A stretch of 64,000 bases of DNA from Mesostigma viride. Its lineage: Eukaryota > Streptophyta > Mesostigmatophyceae > Mesostigmatales > Mesostigmataceae. The stretch covers positions 1,821,639 through 1,885,638 of the forward strand of contig RPFO01000312.1 in NCBI GenBank assembly GCA_009746045.1, read 5' to 3'. Below, in pieces: positions 52,916 to 64,000 of this stretch. Numbering within the stretch: the first letter of the stretch is position 1; every line of letters begins with the position of its first letter. Made by a program: the position numbers and the translations under genes. Below the pieces are notes generated by a model that did no database searches, was not told the DNA's origin, and saw nothing but the letters and a program-made list of their open reading frames with translations.

Positions 52916-54690
52916 ATTAATTACAACAGCTAAATATGACAGCAGTGGCAGCAAATTTCTGCCAGGTACGCTGAGGTAAGCACACTACTGCAAATACTCT
53001 TTTTTTTTGCTCACCAAGTGACCATTCTAATGTGAGGCGCCACTCATGACATGTACCCAAGTGATGCCCAACACTTGGGATGAGGCCAAGCGAAGGCATC
53101 AAAACACTACACTACGACATCTGGCGAATATTGTCTGGCGAATATGTACATGTGATGTACACTTAACTGTACAAAGGCCTCCTTTGCTTGCTGCTATACA
53201 AACATGCGCAACCACGTGTAACAACACAGCTTTGGTATTGGCAAGCACCCCTGCATGCAAGTTGCCTCGACCCACTCGGTCATGTCCGGTGGATCCCATG
53301 GCCACATGCCACGTTGGATAGTTGTCTCGCTTAGTAAGTGAAAATATTTGTCTAGCCGGGTCTAGCGGCAATGCTCAAGTGGCTCGTCTGAAGGCTTTGC
53401 AAGGGCATTCCCCTCCCCCCCCCCACCTCCAGCCTCCCAAATAGATGGGACTCCACGGTTGTTGTTTGCGTGCCCGTGTCAGGGCTTTCTCACTTGCCAC
53501 GCGACCCAAGGGGTCCACCCCTGCTGAAGTGTCCACGTGAAATGACAGGCCATGACCAAAGTGCCATCGTTGGGTGCGCATGCCCCACACGTCGTCACGC
53601 GGGATGCTCCTGGCACGCGGAAACCGCCAGCGTAAGACGATCCTGGTAACCGCCAGCATAAGGTTCACAGGGGAACCTCAGGGCTCCCTGGCGGGGCACA
53701 CTCGCCCACAACCTGCGATGGCAGCGGAAGGGAAACAGGCAGGAAAAGTGGTTCCGTGCCAGTGAGCCGTGGTGAGGCGGAGACATGGATACAACTTGTC
53801 TTGTATTGTGAAGCTGTAGTCAAGTGAGTCCACAGAAATAGACGGAAGACCCGGGGGGCTTCCAAGGGCAGATATTCAAAAGAACTTGGGGGGAATTCAG
53901 TGTCTTTGTCTTGGTGTGTGGGTAAAGGGGGACTGGGTTAGAAGGCAATTAAAATATGATTAGAGGGGGAGGGCGGCGGGGTAGGGGGAAGACATGTGGA
54001 AGTGAGGAATCATCGCCACAAGGAACATTGGCAGTCCCAGCACCCCACAAAAGTTGTCCTCAGCCATCAGCTAACCTGTGGTGCGCTTCTCAAATGCAGC
54101 GCAGTGACAAATAGAAGGAAAGACGGTACAGAACAAGATCATGCGGGCTCAAGGGATACAGAGCCTAGTTTTGAAAAGACAAAGGCGGGGGATACTGTGT
54201 ACCGCAACGATGGCCACAATAGCAAGCTGCCTGCTTATTCAGGCGAAAGAAAGATGATGCTTATTCAGGCAATAGCACGCTTGTTCTTATTCAGGCAATA
54301 GCACGCTTGTTCTTATTCAGGCAGCAAGCTTGTGCCTGTTCAGGCACAAGGAGAACCCAATCTGGCCCCTGAGAGTATCTGCCGTTTCGTGATTCCGTTT
54401 CTTTGTACCAAGAAAGTTGCTTAAGCCAACCGTCCACGGCAAGGCCGGACGGTGCCCGAATTTTCCATCCAACCGCTGAATACAAAGTTCTTGATATGGG
54501 AATAGGAGCTATTACGGCAACTGAGATGTCACGGCAGGGATAAAGGTGGTCATAAAGGTAGAAGATCAGCAGGGAAACCCTCATCTATTGTTACGAGACA
54601 TAACCGGGAAGAATAAGAGGGAAAACCAGGTCGTAATTTCGGCGGCAGATCGGTGCTTACCTTTGTCCGGTTGGTGGCGCCAAGCACCGC
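52916..54690. other. Gene-poor interval with one short tandem repeat
   Basis: No gene recognised. 54,235-54,335 contains about three ~26-base units of TTATTCAGGCAATAGCACGC. Confidence 0.45.
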
Positions 54691-54693
54691 CAC

Positions 54694-55122
54694 TTAATGT
54701 GCGACGACCGGAGCGGGCGCGGAATCGTCTGTAGAGCCTGGCGTGGCATGATGAGCGTGTTCTAACTCAAGCCCAAGGGCAACTTTAACTCTGTGAACTG
54801 CATTTTCCAAGGTCTCGTCCCCAAACACCGATAGAATGCTCTCCTTGAAAGGATGTTCGTCCACGAATTCTTTAAGTGTGCACACGTACGTCCAGGGGCC
54901 GTTGACACCACTGGATTGATGCCTAAAGCACGCCGTGCTGATAGGCCAGACCGTGTAGACACACCCTTTGTCTGTGATCTCCAGCTTATGAAAATCCTTG
55001 GACGGGGCAGCAGCTTCACCGTGGAATTCGGTAAGGAGCAAAGCCTTCGGAGGCGCGGCTACATGGTAAAGCTGCATCCTTTCCTGGCTGTCATTGATAT
55101 TGTAGTGCCTGTCTAACGACAT
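54694..55122 (-). CDS. Hypothetical 142-residue protein, single exon
   Basis: ATG at 55,122 opens MSLDRHYNINDSQERMQLYH. The middle reads LLLTEFHGEAAAPSKDFHKL, WTYVCTLKEFVDEHPF and VHRVKVALGLELEHAHHA. The C-terminus is acidic/Pro-rich. No signal peptide or membrane segment is visible. Composition looks coding and the frame is uninterrupted, but I do not recognise a family. It is not part of any repeat seen here. A shorter antisense frame overlaps it and is less protein-like. Confidence 0.5.
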   Translation of the reverse strand: MSLDRHYNINDSQERMQLYHVAAPPKALLLTEFHGEAAAPSKDFHKLEITDKGCVYTVWPISTACFRHQSSGVNGPWTYVCTLKEFVDEHPFKESILSVFGDETLENAVHRVKVALGLELEHAHHATPGSTDDSAPAPVVAH

Positions 55123-56093
55123 CGCAGTTAGTATACTTCCTATGGACTACCTGGGCTTTTAGTTGTCTTTCTCTGTCGGACGGTCACCCGCTTTGGCAAA
55201 GGAACCTTTGCACGCCCGAATCTTGATAGTTTTCTGGCATGGAGCAAATTCTATGCCGTGCAGCTGCCTCAAATTTTACCACGACAACGGTCGGATGCGG
55301 CCTCGCTTAAATTAAATTATAATAACTGGTTTGAAGGAGCTTCACCCTTTCCTGCGACCCGTTTAATTGCGTGCAATCGTGTGCGCCCGAGCACAGCGCA
55401 TTCCAGTGATTCCACGCGGCACGCCAAGGTTGCAATCCACGTCATGGTGGTTTCCCACCACCTTTAGAAGTTCAGTGTACGTACGGACTATGAATGGCCG
55501 CTAAGATACAGTACCTATTTCGGGGTCAAAATCAACCCGCGCACGATCATCAATTCATCATGCACGCCGTCATATACGTCATTTACTGCGACTCTACAAA
55601 ATACAGGCATGCTGTAAGTATAAGGCATGCTGTTCAGTGTCCTGGCCCTCGGCCTTTCCAAATTTCTGCTGCCCATGTGCGGCGTGGGCAACAACAACAA
55701 CAACAACAACATAATAATAATAATAATAATAAGTACGGGCATTTTTATGAGCGCACAAGCTGAATTACGCTGTTCGGTATTACTCATGCCCCATGGCGAT
55801 ATGATATTTCCCCGAAATTACGCTTTTTGGTCGAAACTCGAAAGTCGACGGAAACGGCATAGCCGCATGCTGCCCTAATTCTGCTTGCTGCCTCAGTCAT
55901 TTTGCTACCTATACATTCTAGCCCGAGGTGGTTGAACTGAACGCATGATTGTTTGTCTTGGCCAGCGTTGTGCCTCTTATTGTTGTGAAGCCCGCTCCTT
56001 GTGAACAGTACTCATTAGGCTTATTAGTTATTGGCTGCACAAATGCAACGACTTACGTCGCCAGGCCACTGCTAATTTTCAATTGACTGCAGC

Positions 56094-56715
56094 CATGCCA
56101 AAGAAAGTACGCCAGTGGGTTTACATAGTGAAGTCGAAAGAGAAAGAACATGACGCTAACGTGAAATCGAGAGCGATAATAATGGCGACGAAGTACAGAT
56201 GTGGATTTTGCGGGCAACTTTTCCTACTTTGGGGGGGAGATGCATCAGCATGACCAGAGCCCGAGCACACTCGCGGGCATCGCAGGCAAAGGGATCAAGA
56301 AGTGCGAGAGGATTCTGGACGAGAAGAGGGCCGTGTTCGTGACCATCTCTAACAAGGTGAAGTTGGTAGCGAAGAAGGTGTTCGTTTTTAACAGGGCCGC
56401 TGCGGAGACGGGGGCGTCTTCTGCCTCGCCACTCACTCTGTACGACAGATTCTGCCCCAGATTACGAAATGGCTGGCTCCCACAACCGAGAGGGAAGCCC
56501 ACGTTGTGGTCGCCGGGTTCGAGTTGGCACGGCCTGCAACATGGTTGAGAGCACCTCCTTCAATCAGACATGGCCGGCCTGACCCAGTACAAAGGCCAGC
56601 AGGCAGTTAACCCTCCTAGTCAGAAGGCATTGGCTGGCGAGCTTCTTGAGACGGAGAACGAGAGCGTGCAAATCAAGGTAGATGATGTCAGGGCCCAGAA
56701 CAACACGTTTTGCTC
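56094..56715 (+). pseudogene. hAT transposase N-terminal relic, related to that at 8,085
   Basis: MPKKVRQWVYIVKSKEKEHD, then YRCGFCGQLF (BED C-x2-C), then in another frame TLAGIAGKGIKKCERI (the H/C half), ITKWLAPT, and MAGLTQYKGQQAVNPPSQKA. These match the order of the 8,085 relic (AGIAGEGMLPC, ITKWLVPV, QYKGGHVTPPSRK). At least three frameshifts. Element ends were not located. Confidence 0.7.
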
Positions 56716-56744
56716 AATAAGTACTATGAATGCTTTCATGGCAA

Positions 56745-56792
56745 TTAATAATTAATTAATTAGTAGACGCGTGACTGCGTCACGCGAGCATA
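56745..56792 (-). mobile_element. Minimal LINE-1 3' end with a compensated stem
   Basis: An AATT tail precedes CGCGTGAC-TGC-GTCACGCG, where both arms differ from the usual CACGTGAC/GTCACGTG but still pair, followed by AGCATA. Confidence 0.7.
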
Positions 56793-57542
56793 TGGCAATG
56801 CTTGGCAGCAATTGGCACAAATGACTTATTGCATTGATGAATAATTGCATGAAGTAATATATGGATACTAGTGCATTTGTTTGTCATTGACACGGAACCA
56901 ATCACTCTACCATGTGTCGTGTAGTAGTCGATCCAACATATATCAAGGAGAAAACCAGCGCAGGCCAGAAATCGGGAGAATCCGGACCATGGTAGCTCGA
57001 GCCTGCCGTTATCTTGTCCGCGTGTTCGAGTCGTTCAGGATGATGAAGATGAATGGTGATGGAAATGTGTATCCTTGTGCATTGAAATTATGGCTGGCTT
57101 ACGTGTAGAGCGACTAGATGACCTAGACGGTGGGGCCGGAAACAGCATGCTTGATCAGGATCCAACATATATATGCAAGACGCACAGCGTTTGTGTTTAT
57201 TTATAAGTGTATGGCCGGAAATACACCTTGCCGGCATAGTATTACCCCATGGTGGCTAAAAATCATTTTAAAATCATGGGGATCCTGTGGGTGGCCGCCT
57301 GCATTGCGCTGCTGATAAGTTAATAAATGAGTAATGCACTGCGGGCATGTGATACGTGCCATGGGTGGCCGTGACATCAGCAGCCAGCAACGCACCTGGC
57401 AGCTGAGATGAAGGCAGACTATGATGTACAACATGACCCTGCCAAATCAAGCTGTCCTTGGTCCAACTCACTCAGTTCAATACTCAGTTCTCTTCTCGTT
57501 ACATCACCCTTCTTGAATTACTGCGCACGATTGTGCAAAATA

Positions 57543-60500
57543 TTAGCTATCGTCTGCCCGTCGCGGGAGGGCCTGGACCCTGCGGAGGCGCCGCATGGCC
57601 CTGACAGGGACCTGGCAAACGGGGCACCGGAACGTCCGCGCCGCCTGGCAGTTTGACCGCAGGCAGTAGTAGCAGAAGAGGTGCTGGCAGGGCAGCGCGC
57701 GGAAGGGCACCAGGATCGGTTTGCTGTTGCAGATGCCGCAGGGCGTGTTCTTGTCATCGTCGGCAGTCCCTGAGGAAGAAGACGCAGGGTAAATCCCCTG
57801 TTTCAGCCATCGTCGGAAGATGGTCCTCTTGAGGCTGTCCAGGCTGACGAGGGGCAGGATGAACAGCAGCACTTCCTGCGAGAAACCCGACCGAGCGCCC
57901 ACGTGGGTGCAACGAACATGGAACAGGCGCAATGATAAACATTAAGTTATGTCTTCAAGTTTGGTAGAAATATTGCTGTGAGTGCCAGACCGAGACATGA
58001 TTCACCCCCGTGTGGGCACCAGGGGTACCTGTAGGCGAATGCATACGTCACCAATAGACACACAAGTCAGCTTATCGTGCGTGGCCGCATCAGCCGTCAG
58101 CTTGCTGCGATTTGGGCACCAGGAACACTGTCAATACCGCAACATGAATAGTCAGGGTGTGTCGAGTAACTTGTTCCTTCATTCCTTTTGCCAGCACTAG
58201 CGCCATCGTCAAGCTAAACAGTTTTCGTGAAACCTGGACCTGTCCCGACCCCCACGGCTGGTTGAGGGAGATATAGAATAGCTTCACGCCGTTGGAAAAC
58301 AAAAAAAGGGAGGAAAAAATAAAGAAAAAAAAGCTGATTAAGAAGCGACTTAAAAAGCAAATAAGTGCCCTATCCACACGCAGAACAAAATAAAACTTCT
58401 AACGGTGTTGCGAATGGCCATTCTAGTTACTTAGTTGACTGATGCAAGTTATCTCATGAACTATGCATTAACTACGAATGACCATTGTAGTCAATGCGAT
58501 CAATTGTACCAAGAAAGGGTGGCCAAATTAAGAACAACATTCACTAGACTATTAAACATTTACTAGACCACCGCTGAAAGGGTCTACAAATCGCCTTCCC
58601 GAAAACCTCCTTCCTCACCGCTGGCGGCTCATGTACTCTACACGGACTGAGGCATGGCTTCATTCAAGTACCCTGTTGGTGGCTGAGTGCCCAGTCCAGT
58701 ACCTGTTGGTGGCTGAGTGCCCTACCTGTTGGTGGCTGAGTGCCCTACCTGTTGGTGGCTGTGTGCCCTACCTGTTGGTGGCTGTGTGCCCAACCTGTTG
58801 GTGCTGAGTGCCCAACCTGTTGGTGGCTGTGTGCCCTACCTGTTGGTGGCTGTGTGCCCTACCTGTTGGTGGCTGAGTGCCCAACCTGTTGGTGGCTGTG
58901 TGCCTACCTGTTGTTGCTGTGTGCCCTACCTGTTGGTGCTGTGTGCCCTACCTGTTGGTGGCTGAGTGCCCTACCTGTTGGTGGCTGAGTGCCCAACCTG
59001 TTGGTGCTGAGTGCCCAACCTGTTGGTGGCTGAGTGCCCAACCTGTTGGTGGCTGTGTGCCCTACCTGTTGGTGGCTGAGTGCCCTACCTGTTGTTGCTG
59101 TGTGCCCAACCTGTTGGTGCTGTGTGCCCTACCTGTTGGTGGCTGAGTGCCCAACCTGTTGGTGGCTGTGTGCCCTACCTGTTGGTGGCTGAGTGCCCAA
59201 CCTGTTGGTGGCTGAGTGCCCAACCTGTTGGTGCTGAGTGCCCTACCTGTTGGTGGCTGAGTGCCCAACCTGTTGGTGGCTGAGTGCCCAACCTGTTGGT
59301 GCTGAGTGCCCAACCTGTTGGTGGCTGAGTGCCCAACCTGTTGGTGGCTGTGTGCCCTACCTGTTGGTGCTGAGTGCCCTACCTGTTGGTGGCTGAGTGC
59401 CCAACCTGTTGTTGCTGAGTGCCCAACCTGTTGGTGGCTGAGTGCCCAACCTGTTGGTGGCTGTGTGCCCAACCTGTTGGTGGCTGTGTGCCCAACCTGT
59501 TGGTGGCTGTGTGCCCTACCTGTTGGTGGCTGAGTGCCCTACCTGTTGGTGCTGAGTGCCCAACCTGTTGGTGGCTGTGTGCCTACCTGTTGTTGCTGTG
59601 TGCCCTACCTGTTGGTGGCTGAGTGCCCTACCTGTTGGTGCTGAGTGCCCAACCTGTTGGTGGCTGTGTGCCTACCTGTTGTTGCTGTGTGCCCTACCTG
59701 TTGGTGCTGTGTGCCCTACCTGTTGGTGGCTGAGTGCCCTACCTGTTGGTGGCTGAGTGCCCAACCTGTTGGTGCTGAGTGCCCAACCTGTTGGTGGCTG
59801 AGTGCCCAACCTGTTGGTGGCTGTGTGCCCTACCTGTTGGTGGCTGAGTGCCCTACCTGTTGGTGCTGAGTGCCCTACCTGTTGGTGGCTGAGTGCCCAA
59901 CCTGTTGGTGGCTGAGTGCCCAACCTGTTGGTGCTGAGTGCCCAACCTGTTGGTGGCTGAGTGCCCAACCTGTTGGTGGCTGAGTGCCCAACCTGTTGGG
60001 GCTGAGTGCCCTACCTGTTGGTGGCTGAGTGCCCAACCTGTTGGTGGCTGAGTGCCCAACCTGTTGGTGGCTGAGTGCCCAACCTGTTGGTGGCTGTGTG
60101 CCCAACCTGTTGGTGGCTGTGTGCCCAACCTGTTGGTGGCTGAGTGCCCAACCTGTTGGTGGCTGAGTGCCCAACCTGTTGGTGGCTGAGTGCCCAACCT
60201 GTTGGTGGCTGTGTGCCCTACCTGTTGGTGCTGAGTGCCCAACCTGTTGGTGGCTGTGTGCCCAACCTGTTGGTGGCTGTGTGCCCTACCTGTTGGTGGC
60301 TGAGTGCCCTACCTGTTGGTGCTGAGTGCCCAACCTGTTGGTGGCTGTGTGCCTACCTGTTGTTGCTGTGTGCCCTACCTGTTGGTGTGCACTACCTGTT
60401 GGTGGCGGAAGCATTCTAGTAACTGGTTTGTCGCTGACACAGAGGTTGCGGAAACGGAGGGGCGAGACGCGGTTGACCCACCGAAAACTCGTTCCACACC

Positions 60501-63500
60501 AGCTGGCGGTTCATGTACTCGAAGCTGAGCGCCCGCGTGACCGACGCCTTTTGGTAGACCAGCCGCGCGCGCAGCAGGCGATCCACCACGTTGGGGTACC
60601 TGTCAGCCGTGACCATGCATCGGGCAGGGTCATGGTAGCGCAGCAGGCACGAGTATACCAGCACCTTCACGAGGGTTGAGGTCCACCGCATTGGGGTACC
60701 TGCATCACCACGCCCCCTGTGGGGTGTAAGGTATAGTAGCAGGCAGACACGCACTGTAGACCGCCCAACTAATGGCTTCTGGTATAGTAGCAGACAATAG
60801 TCATGGTAGTAGTACTGTACTACCATCATATTTGATACATTTGTAGGTACCCGCCTCTCTTAACCATGCAATACCTCTCTTACCCAGGTGGGAAAATCAA
60901 GGGGAAGAAATCTATCAACTCGGTCCGTTTTTCTGGCAACCACAAGCCCATTGTTTTACCAGTATCCGCCACTGATCAGTATCGCTGGTGTTGTACAAAC
61001 TGCACTTTCCATCGTGAACTGCTGGTGTTGTACAAACTGCACTGTCTATCGTGGACTGCTGGTGTTGTACAAACTGCACTTTCCATCGTGAACTGCTGGT
61101 GTTGTACAAACTGCACTTTCCATCATGGACTGCTGGTGTTGTACAAACTGCACTTTCCATCATGGACTGCTGGTGTTGTACAAACTGCACTTTCTATCGT
61201 GGACTGCTGGTGTTGTACAAACTGCACTTTCCATCATGGACTGCTGGTGTTGTACAAACTGCACTTTCCATCATGGACTGCTGGTGTTGTACAAACTGCA
61301 CTTTCCATCGCGGACTGCTGGTGTTGTACAAACTGCACTTTCCATCGTGAACTGCTGGTGTTGTACAAACTGCACTTTCCATCATGGACTGCTGGTGTTG
61401 TACAAACTGCACTTTCCATCGTGGACTGCTGGTGTTGTACAAACTGCACTGTCTATCGTGAACTGCTGGTGTTGTACAAACTGCACTTTCCATCGTGAAC
61501 TGCTGGTGTTGTACAAACTGCACTTTCCATCATGGACTGCTGGTGTTGTACAAACTGCACTTTCCATCATGGACTGCTGGTGTTGTACAAACTGCACTTT
61601 CTATCGTGGACTGCTGGTGTTGTACAAACTGCACTTTCCATCGTGAACTGCTGGTGTTGTACAAACTGCACTTTCCATCATGGACTGCTGGTGTTGTACA
61701 AACTGCACTTTCCATCATGGACTGCTGGTGTTGTACAAACTGCACTTTCTATCGTGGACTGCTGGTGTTGTACAAACTGCACTTTCCATCATGGACTGCT
61801 GGTGTTGTACAAACTGCACTTTCCATCATGGACTGCTGGTGTTGTACAAACTGCACTTTCCATCGCGGACTGCTGGTGTTGTACAAACTGCACTTTCCAT
61901 CGTGAACTGCTGGTGTTGTACAAACTGCACTTTCCATCATGGACTGCTGGTGTTGTACAAACTGCACTTTCCATCGTGGACTGCTGGTGTTGTACAAACT
62001 GCACTGTCTATCGTGAACTGCTGGTGTTGTACAAACTAGACTTTCTGAAGTGGAGACGCATGATCCAGCTGAGGGCTACAGTTATATTAGCAGGCATAAG
62101 CATATCACTGACCTGCGGACATAGACACTGCAGTCAGATGGATTGCAGCACTTGACCAACCTTTCTGCCAGCACCCCACGCTCACTTCCCCTCCTACAGG
62201 AACACACTCAGGTTGGCTCGTCCATGCTCTGCAGTTGGAGGCATCACTCACACAGATGACTACCACTTAGCACTCCCTTGCCCTCGTATGAGGACATGAT
62301 CAAGCTAGTGTGCTGATCTAAGACTTCTATAAACAGCAGTGACATGATCCCTAACGTAACCATCACTTTGGTGTCGTAGCACCAAGCACTCCCGTCCCCT
62401 CGTAGAGGTACACGATCAGGTTTGCGCATCTTTCCACTGCAGTCCGACGGTTCTACTAGGTATTCCCATGTCTACTACTACTACTCTCTATACTGCTACT
62501 CTCTGTAGTAGCTGTATAAACTCACTTCCCCTCGTAGAGGAACACGATCAGGTTGGCAATCGACAGGCACTTGTACGTGGCCTCGGCGCGCTGCATCGCA
62601 AACCAGAGCCAGCGCAGCGTGTGGGGGGCCAGCCAGCGGCGCGGGGGCACCTGGGGGCACAGGGGTGGGAGGGGCAGGGAAGGGGGGGAGATGAACAGTT
62701 GAGCGGTGGGAGCGTTCACGGTCGCGCTTGCCAGAGTCCCAACATGCTAATTGCTAGCAAACCAGAAATGCATGGCAAACCAGAAATGCATGGCAAGCCA
62801 GAAATGCATGGCAAGCCAGAAATGCATGGCAAGCCAGAAATGCATGGCAAGTCAGAAATGCATGGCAAGCCAGAAATGCATGGCAAACCAGAAATGCATG
62901 GCAACCCAAGTAACTTCCAGGGACCAGGAAGAGAGGGGGAGGGGGCCTTCAGGTAGCCTGCCATTATGTACTACCAATTGTTGTGCCATTGCTGTGCCAT
63001 TGTGTAGTATAACATCAATTAAGGATGTGGCGCTGCGGGGCCTGCTTCAGTGGTGAAGGGTGACTGTCTGTTCGCCATCTATTCCACATGGTGCACAGGC
63101 TTCAACGCCCTTCTTGCTATAGCTCCCTTGGCCTCCCCACAGTCCTCAAGTTCATGATCTTCTCGGATACCAATCCTCCGTTGCTAGGCTACACTTCAAT
63201 ACCCCACAATGCACCACCCACAGGGGCAGCTACCACCTGGAAAACCATCCCATCCCAGTGCATTGACAAACGTTCAACCTACCAGTCCTGTGGCTTGGAT
63301 ACCCTGACCACAAATGTGCGGACATACTTGCCGGCTTGGATGGATATGGCTCTGACTACCATCTCAACATCTTGACCAACTTTACGGACATACTTGCCGG
63401 CTTGGATGGATAAGGCTCTGACTACTACCTTAACATCTTGACTAACTTTGTGAACATAGTAGCTTGCTTGGCTAGTTGGATTGCTCTATGATCCTGCACG

Positions 63501-63696
63501 CTTACCGCCCGGCTGCTGTCGTTGTCATCGCCAGACTCGTCCCCGTATCCCCCCTCTGGGCTGTTCACGTCCTGGAACACGGACATACGGTTGAGGCGGA
63601 GCCATAAATAGCGGCCACCGATGTGGCAGACGCCCCAGAGCAGCTTCTGGAGGCGGGTCAGCGGGGGGCCACCCAGCCCAGTGCGACCAGCCGCAT
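57543..63696 (-). CDS. PEX2: PEX2, peroxisomal RING E3 ligase, C-terminal four exons (5' end outside window)
   Basis: Exons (minus): 63,696-63,506, 62,650-62,526, 60,599-60,482, 57,875-57,543. All introns are GT-AG with matching phases (191+125+118+333 bases, 254 residues). The order is GRTGLGGPPLTRLQKLLWGV, IGGRYLWLRLNRMSVFQD, then AEATYKCLSIANLIVFLYEG|KYPNVVDRLLRARLVY, then ALSFEYMNRQLVWNEFS|EVLLFILPLV, the conserved PEX2 run. The RING (C3HC4) is CGIC...LPCQHLFCYYC...CPVC. With PEX10 and PEX12 it forms the peroxisomal-membrane complex that ubiquitinates PEX5 during import. The N-terminal exons lie beyond 63,700. The introns hold large minisatellites. Confidence 0.92.
58665..60415. repeat. 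23-bp minisatellite in a PEX2 intron, about 75 units
   Basis: Units are variants of GTTGGTGGCTGAGTGCCCAACCT (20-23 bases; some lose GGT or swap GAG for GTG). Variant blocks recur in order (for example around 58,885-58,990 and 59,550-59,750), indicating higher-order duplications. Open frames here are repeat artefacts. Confidence 0.95.
60985..62040. repeat. 37-bp minisatellite in a PEX2 intron, about 28 units
   Basis: Each unit contains GCTGGTGTTGTACAAACTGC followed by ACTTTCCATCGTGGACT-type sequence with a few variant positions (CATC/TATC, GTGA/ATGG/CGG). Long frames without stops arise because 37 is not a multiple of 3 and no frame contains a stop. Confidence 0.95.
62755..62905. repeat. 18-bp minisatellite in a PEX2 intron, about 8 units
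   Basis: Tandem CATGGCAAGCCAGAAATG with minor variants (AAACC, AGTC). Confidence 0.93.
63321..63470. repeat. ~65-bp tandem duplication in a PEX2 intron
   Basis: GGACATACTTGCCGGCTTGG, ATGGATA, GGCTCTGACTAC and TCTTGACCAACTTT are repeated twice, with a third decayed copy. Confidence 0.8.
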
Positions 63697-63761
63697 CTGC
63701 AGTTCATGAAATACAGCACGATTCGTGACATGCAGCACGGTTCATGACGGGTGACACCACA

Positions 63762-64000
63762 TTCACGACATTCATGACATTCACGACATTCACGACATTC
63801 ACGACATTCACGACATTCACGACATTCACGACATTCACGACATTCACGACATTCACGACATTCACGACATTCACGACATTCACGACATTCACGACATTCA
63901 CGACATTCACGACATTCACGACATTCACGACATTCACGACATTCACGACATTCACGACATTCACGACATTCACGACATTCACGTCATTCACGTCATTCAC
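63762..64000. repeat. (ACATTCACG)n 9-bp minisatellite at the window end
   Basis: About 26 units of ACATTCACG, directly upstream of the first PEX2 exon seen here. It continues past the window edge. The Val-Asn-Val frame through it is an artefact. Confidence 0.95.

Noticed and set aside
58665-62040. CRISPR-like array of regularly spaced repeats
   Set aside because: Units are directly tandem with no unique spacers, lie inside PEX2 introns, and the genome is eukaryotic.
60866-62155. Cys/Trp-rich repeat proteins (CWCCTNCTF-type)
   Set aside because: All frames of the 37-bp repeat are open by chance, and the region is intronic between two in-phase PEX2 exons on the other strand.

Overview
This window is eukaryotic nuclear DNA, most likely from a green-lineage alga with a large, repeat-rich genome. 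The evidence is four spliced genes with GT-AG introns, an EF-hand protein of a plant-type family, and algal/plant-like Ty3/gypsy and LINE elements. The repeat style (TTAATTAA tails, long tetranucleotide arrays) would suit a prasinophyte such as Cymbomonas or Pyramimonas, but the sequence alone does not prove it.

Host genes. Four gene models have exons that join exactly in phase: an unidentified 157-residue protein (12,889-14,921, +); an EF-hand protein of 270 residues (29,039-30,668, -); SDE2, 413 residues with a ubiquitin-like GGKGG processing site and a C-terminal SAP-like segment (31,289-35,137, +); and the C-terminal 254 residues of the peroxisomal RING E3 PEX2 (57,543-63,696, -, 5' end outside the window). 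The EF-hand gene and SDE2 are divergent neighbours. A single-exon 142-residue ORF (54,694-55,122, -) may be a fifth gene.

Mobile DNA fills most of the rest. 1-4,690 (-) is a Ty3/gypsy element with an extra ORF resembling the RNase H1 N-terminal/viroplasmin domain. 4,750-6,840 (+) is a second, decayed gypsy whose integrase is followed by a PHD finger. A third gypsy relic (25,610-26,764) is split by a LINE. LINE families are named here for convenience. LINE-1 ends in a CACGTGAC-TGC-GTCACGTG stem-loop. LINE-2 ends in a possible pseudoknot. LINE-3 ends in a CTCC-CAAC-GGAG hairpin. All carry short AT-rich tails. Family H encodes only an L1-ORF1-like protein and no reverse transcriptase. Its copy at 47,948-49,933 is full length, has target-site duplications and an intact ORF, and shares its 3' end with LINE-3. 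A hAT element, a piggyBac-like element in a TTAA tail, a SINE-like tRNA-related repeat and two satellites complete the set. Many are nested, with visible target-site duplications.

Two themes stand out. First, non-autonomous ORF1-only retroposons appear to borrow the 3' recognition hairpins of LINEs, and those hairpins show compensatory changes between copies. Second, introns of all four spliced genes contain degenerate copies of the adjacent exon edge plus splice site ('exon-edge echoes'), often next to minisatellites. The tetranucleotide arrays at 35.5-39.7 kb also look like expansions seeded by retroposon 3' ends.
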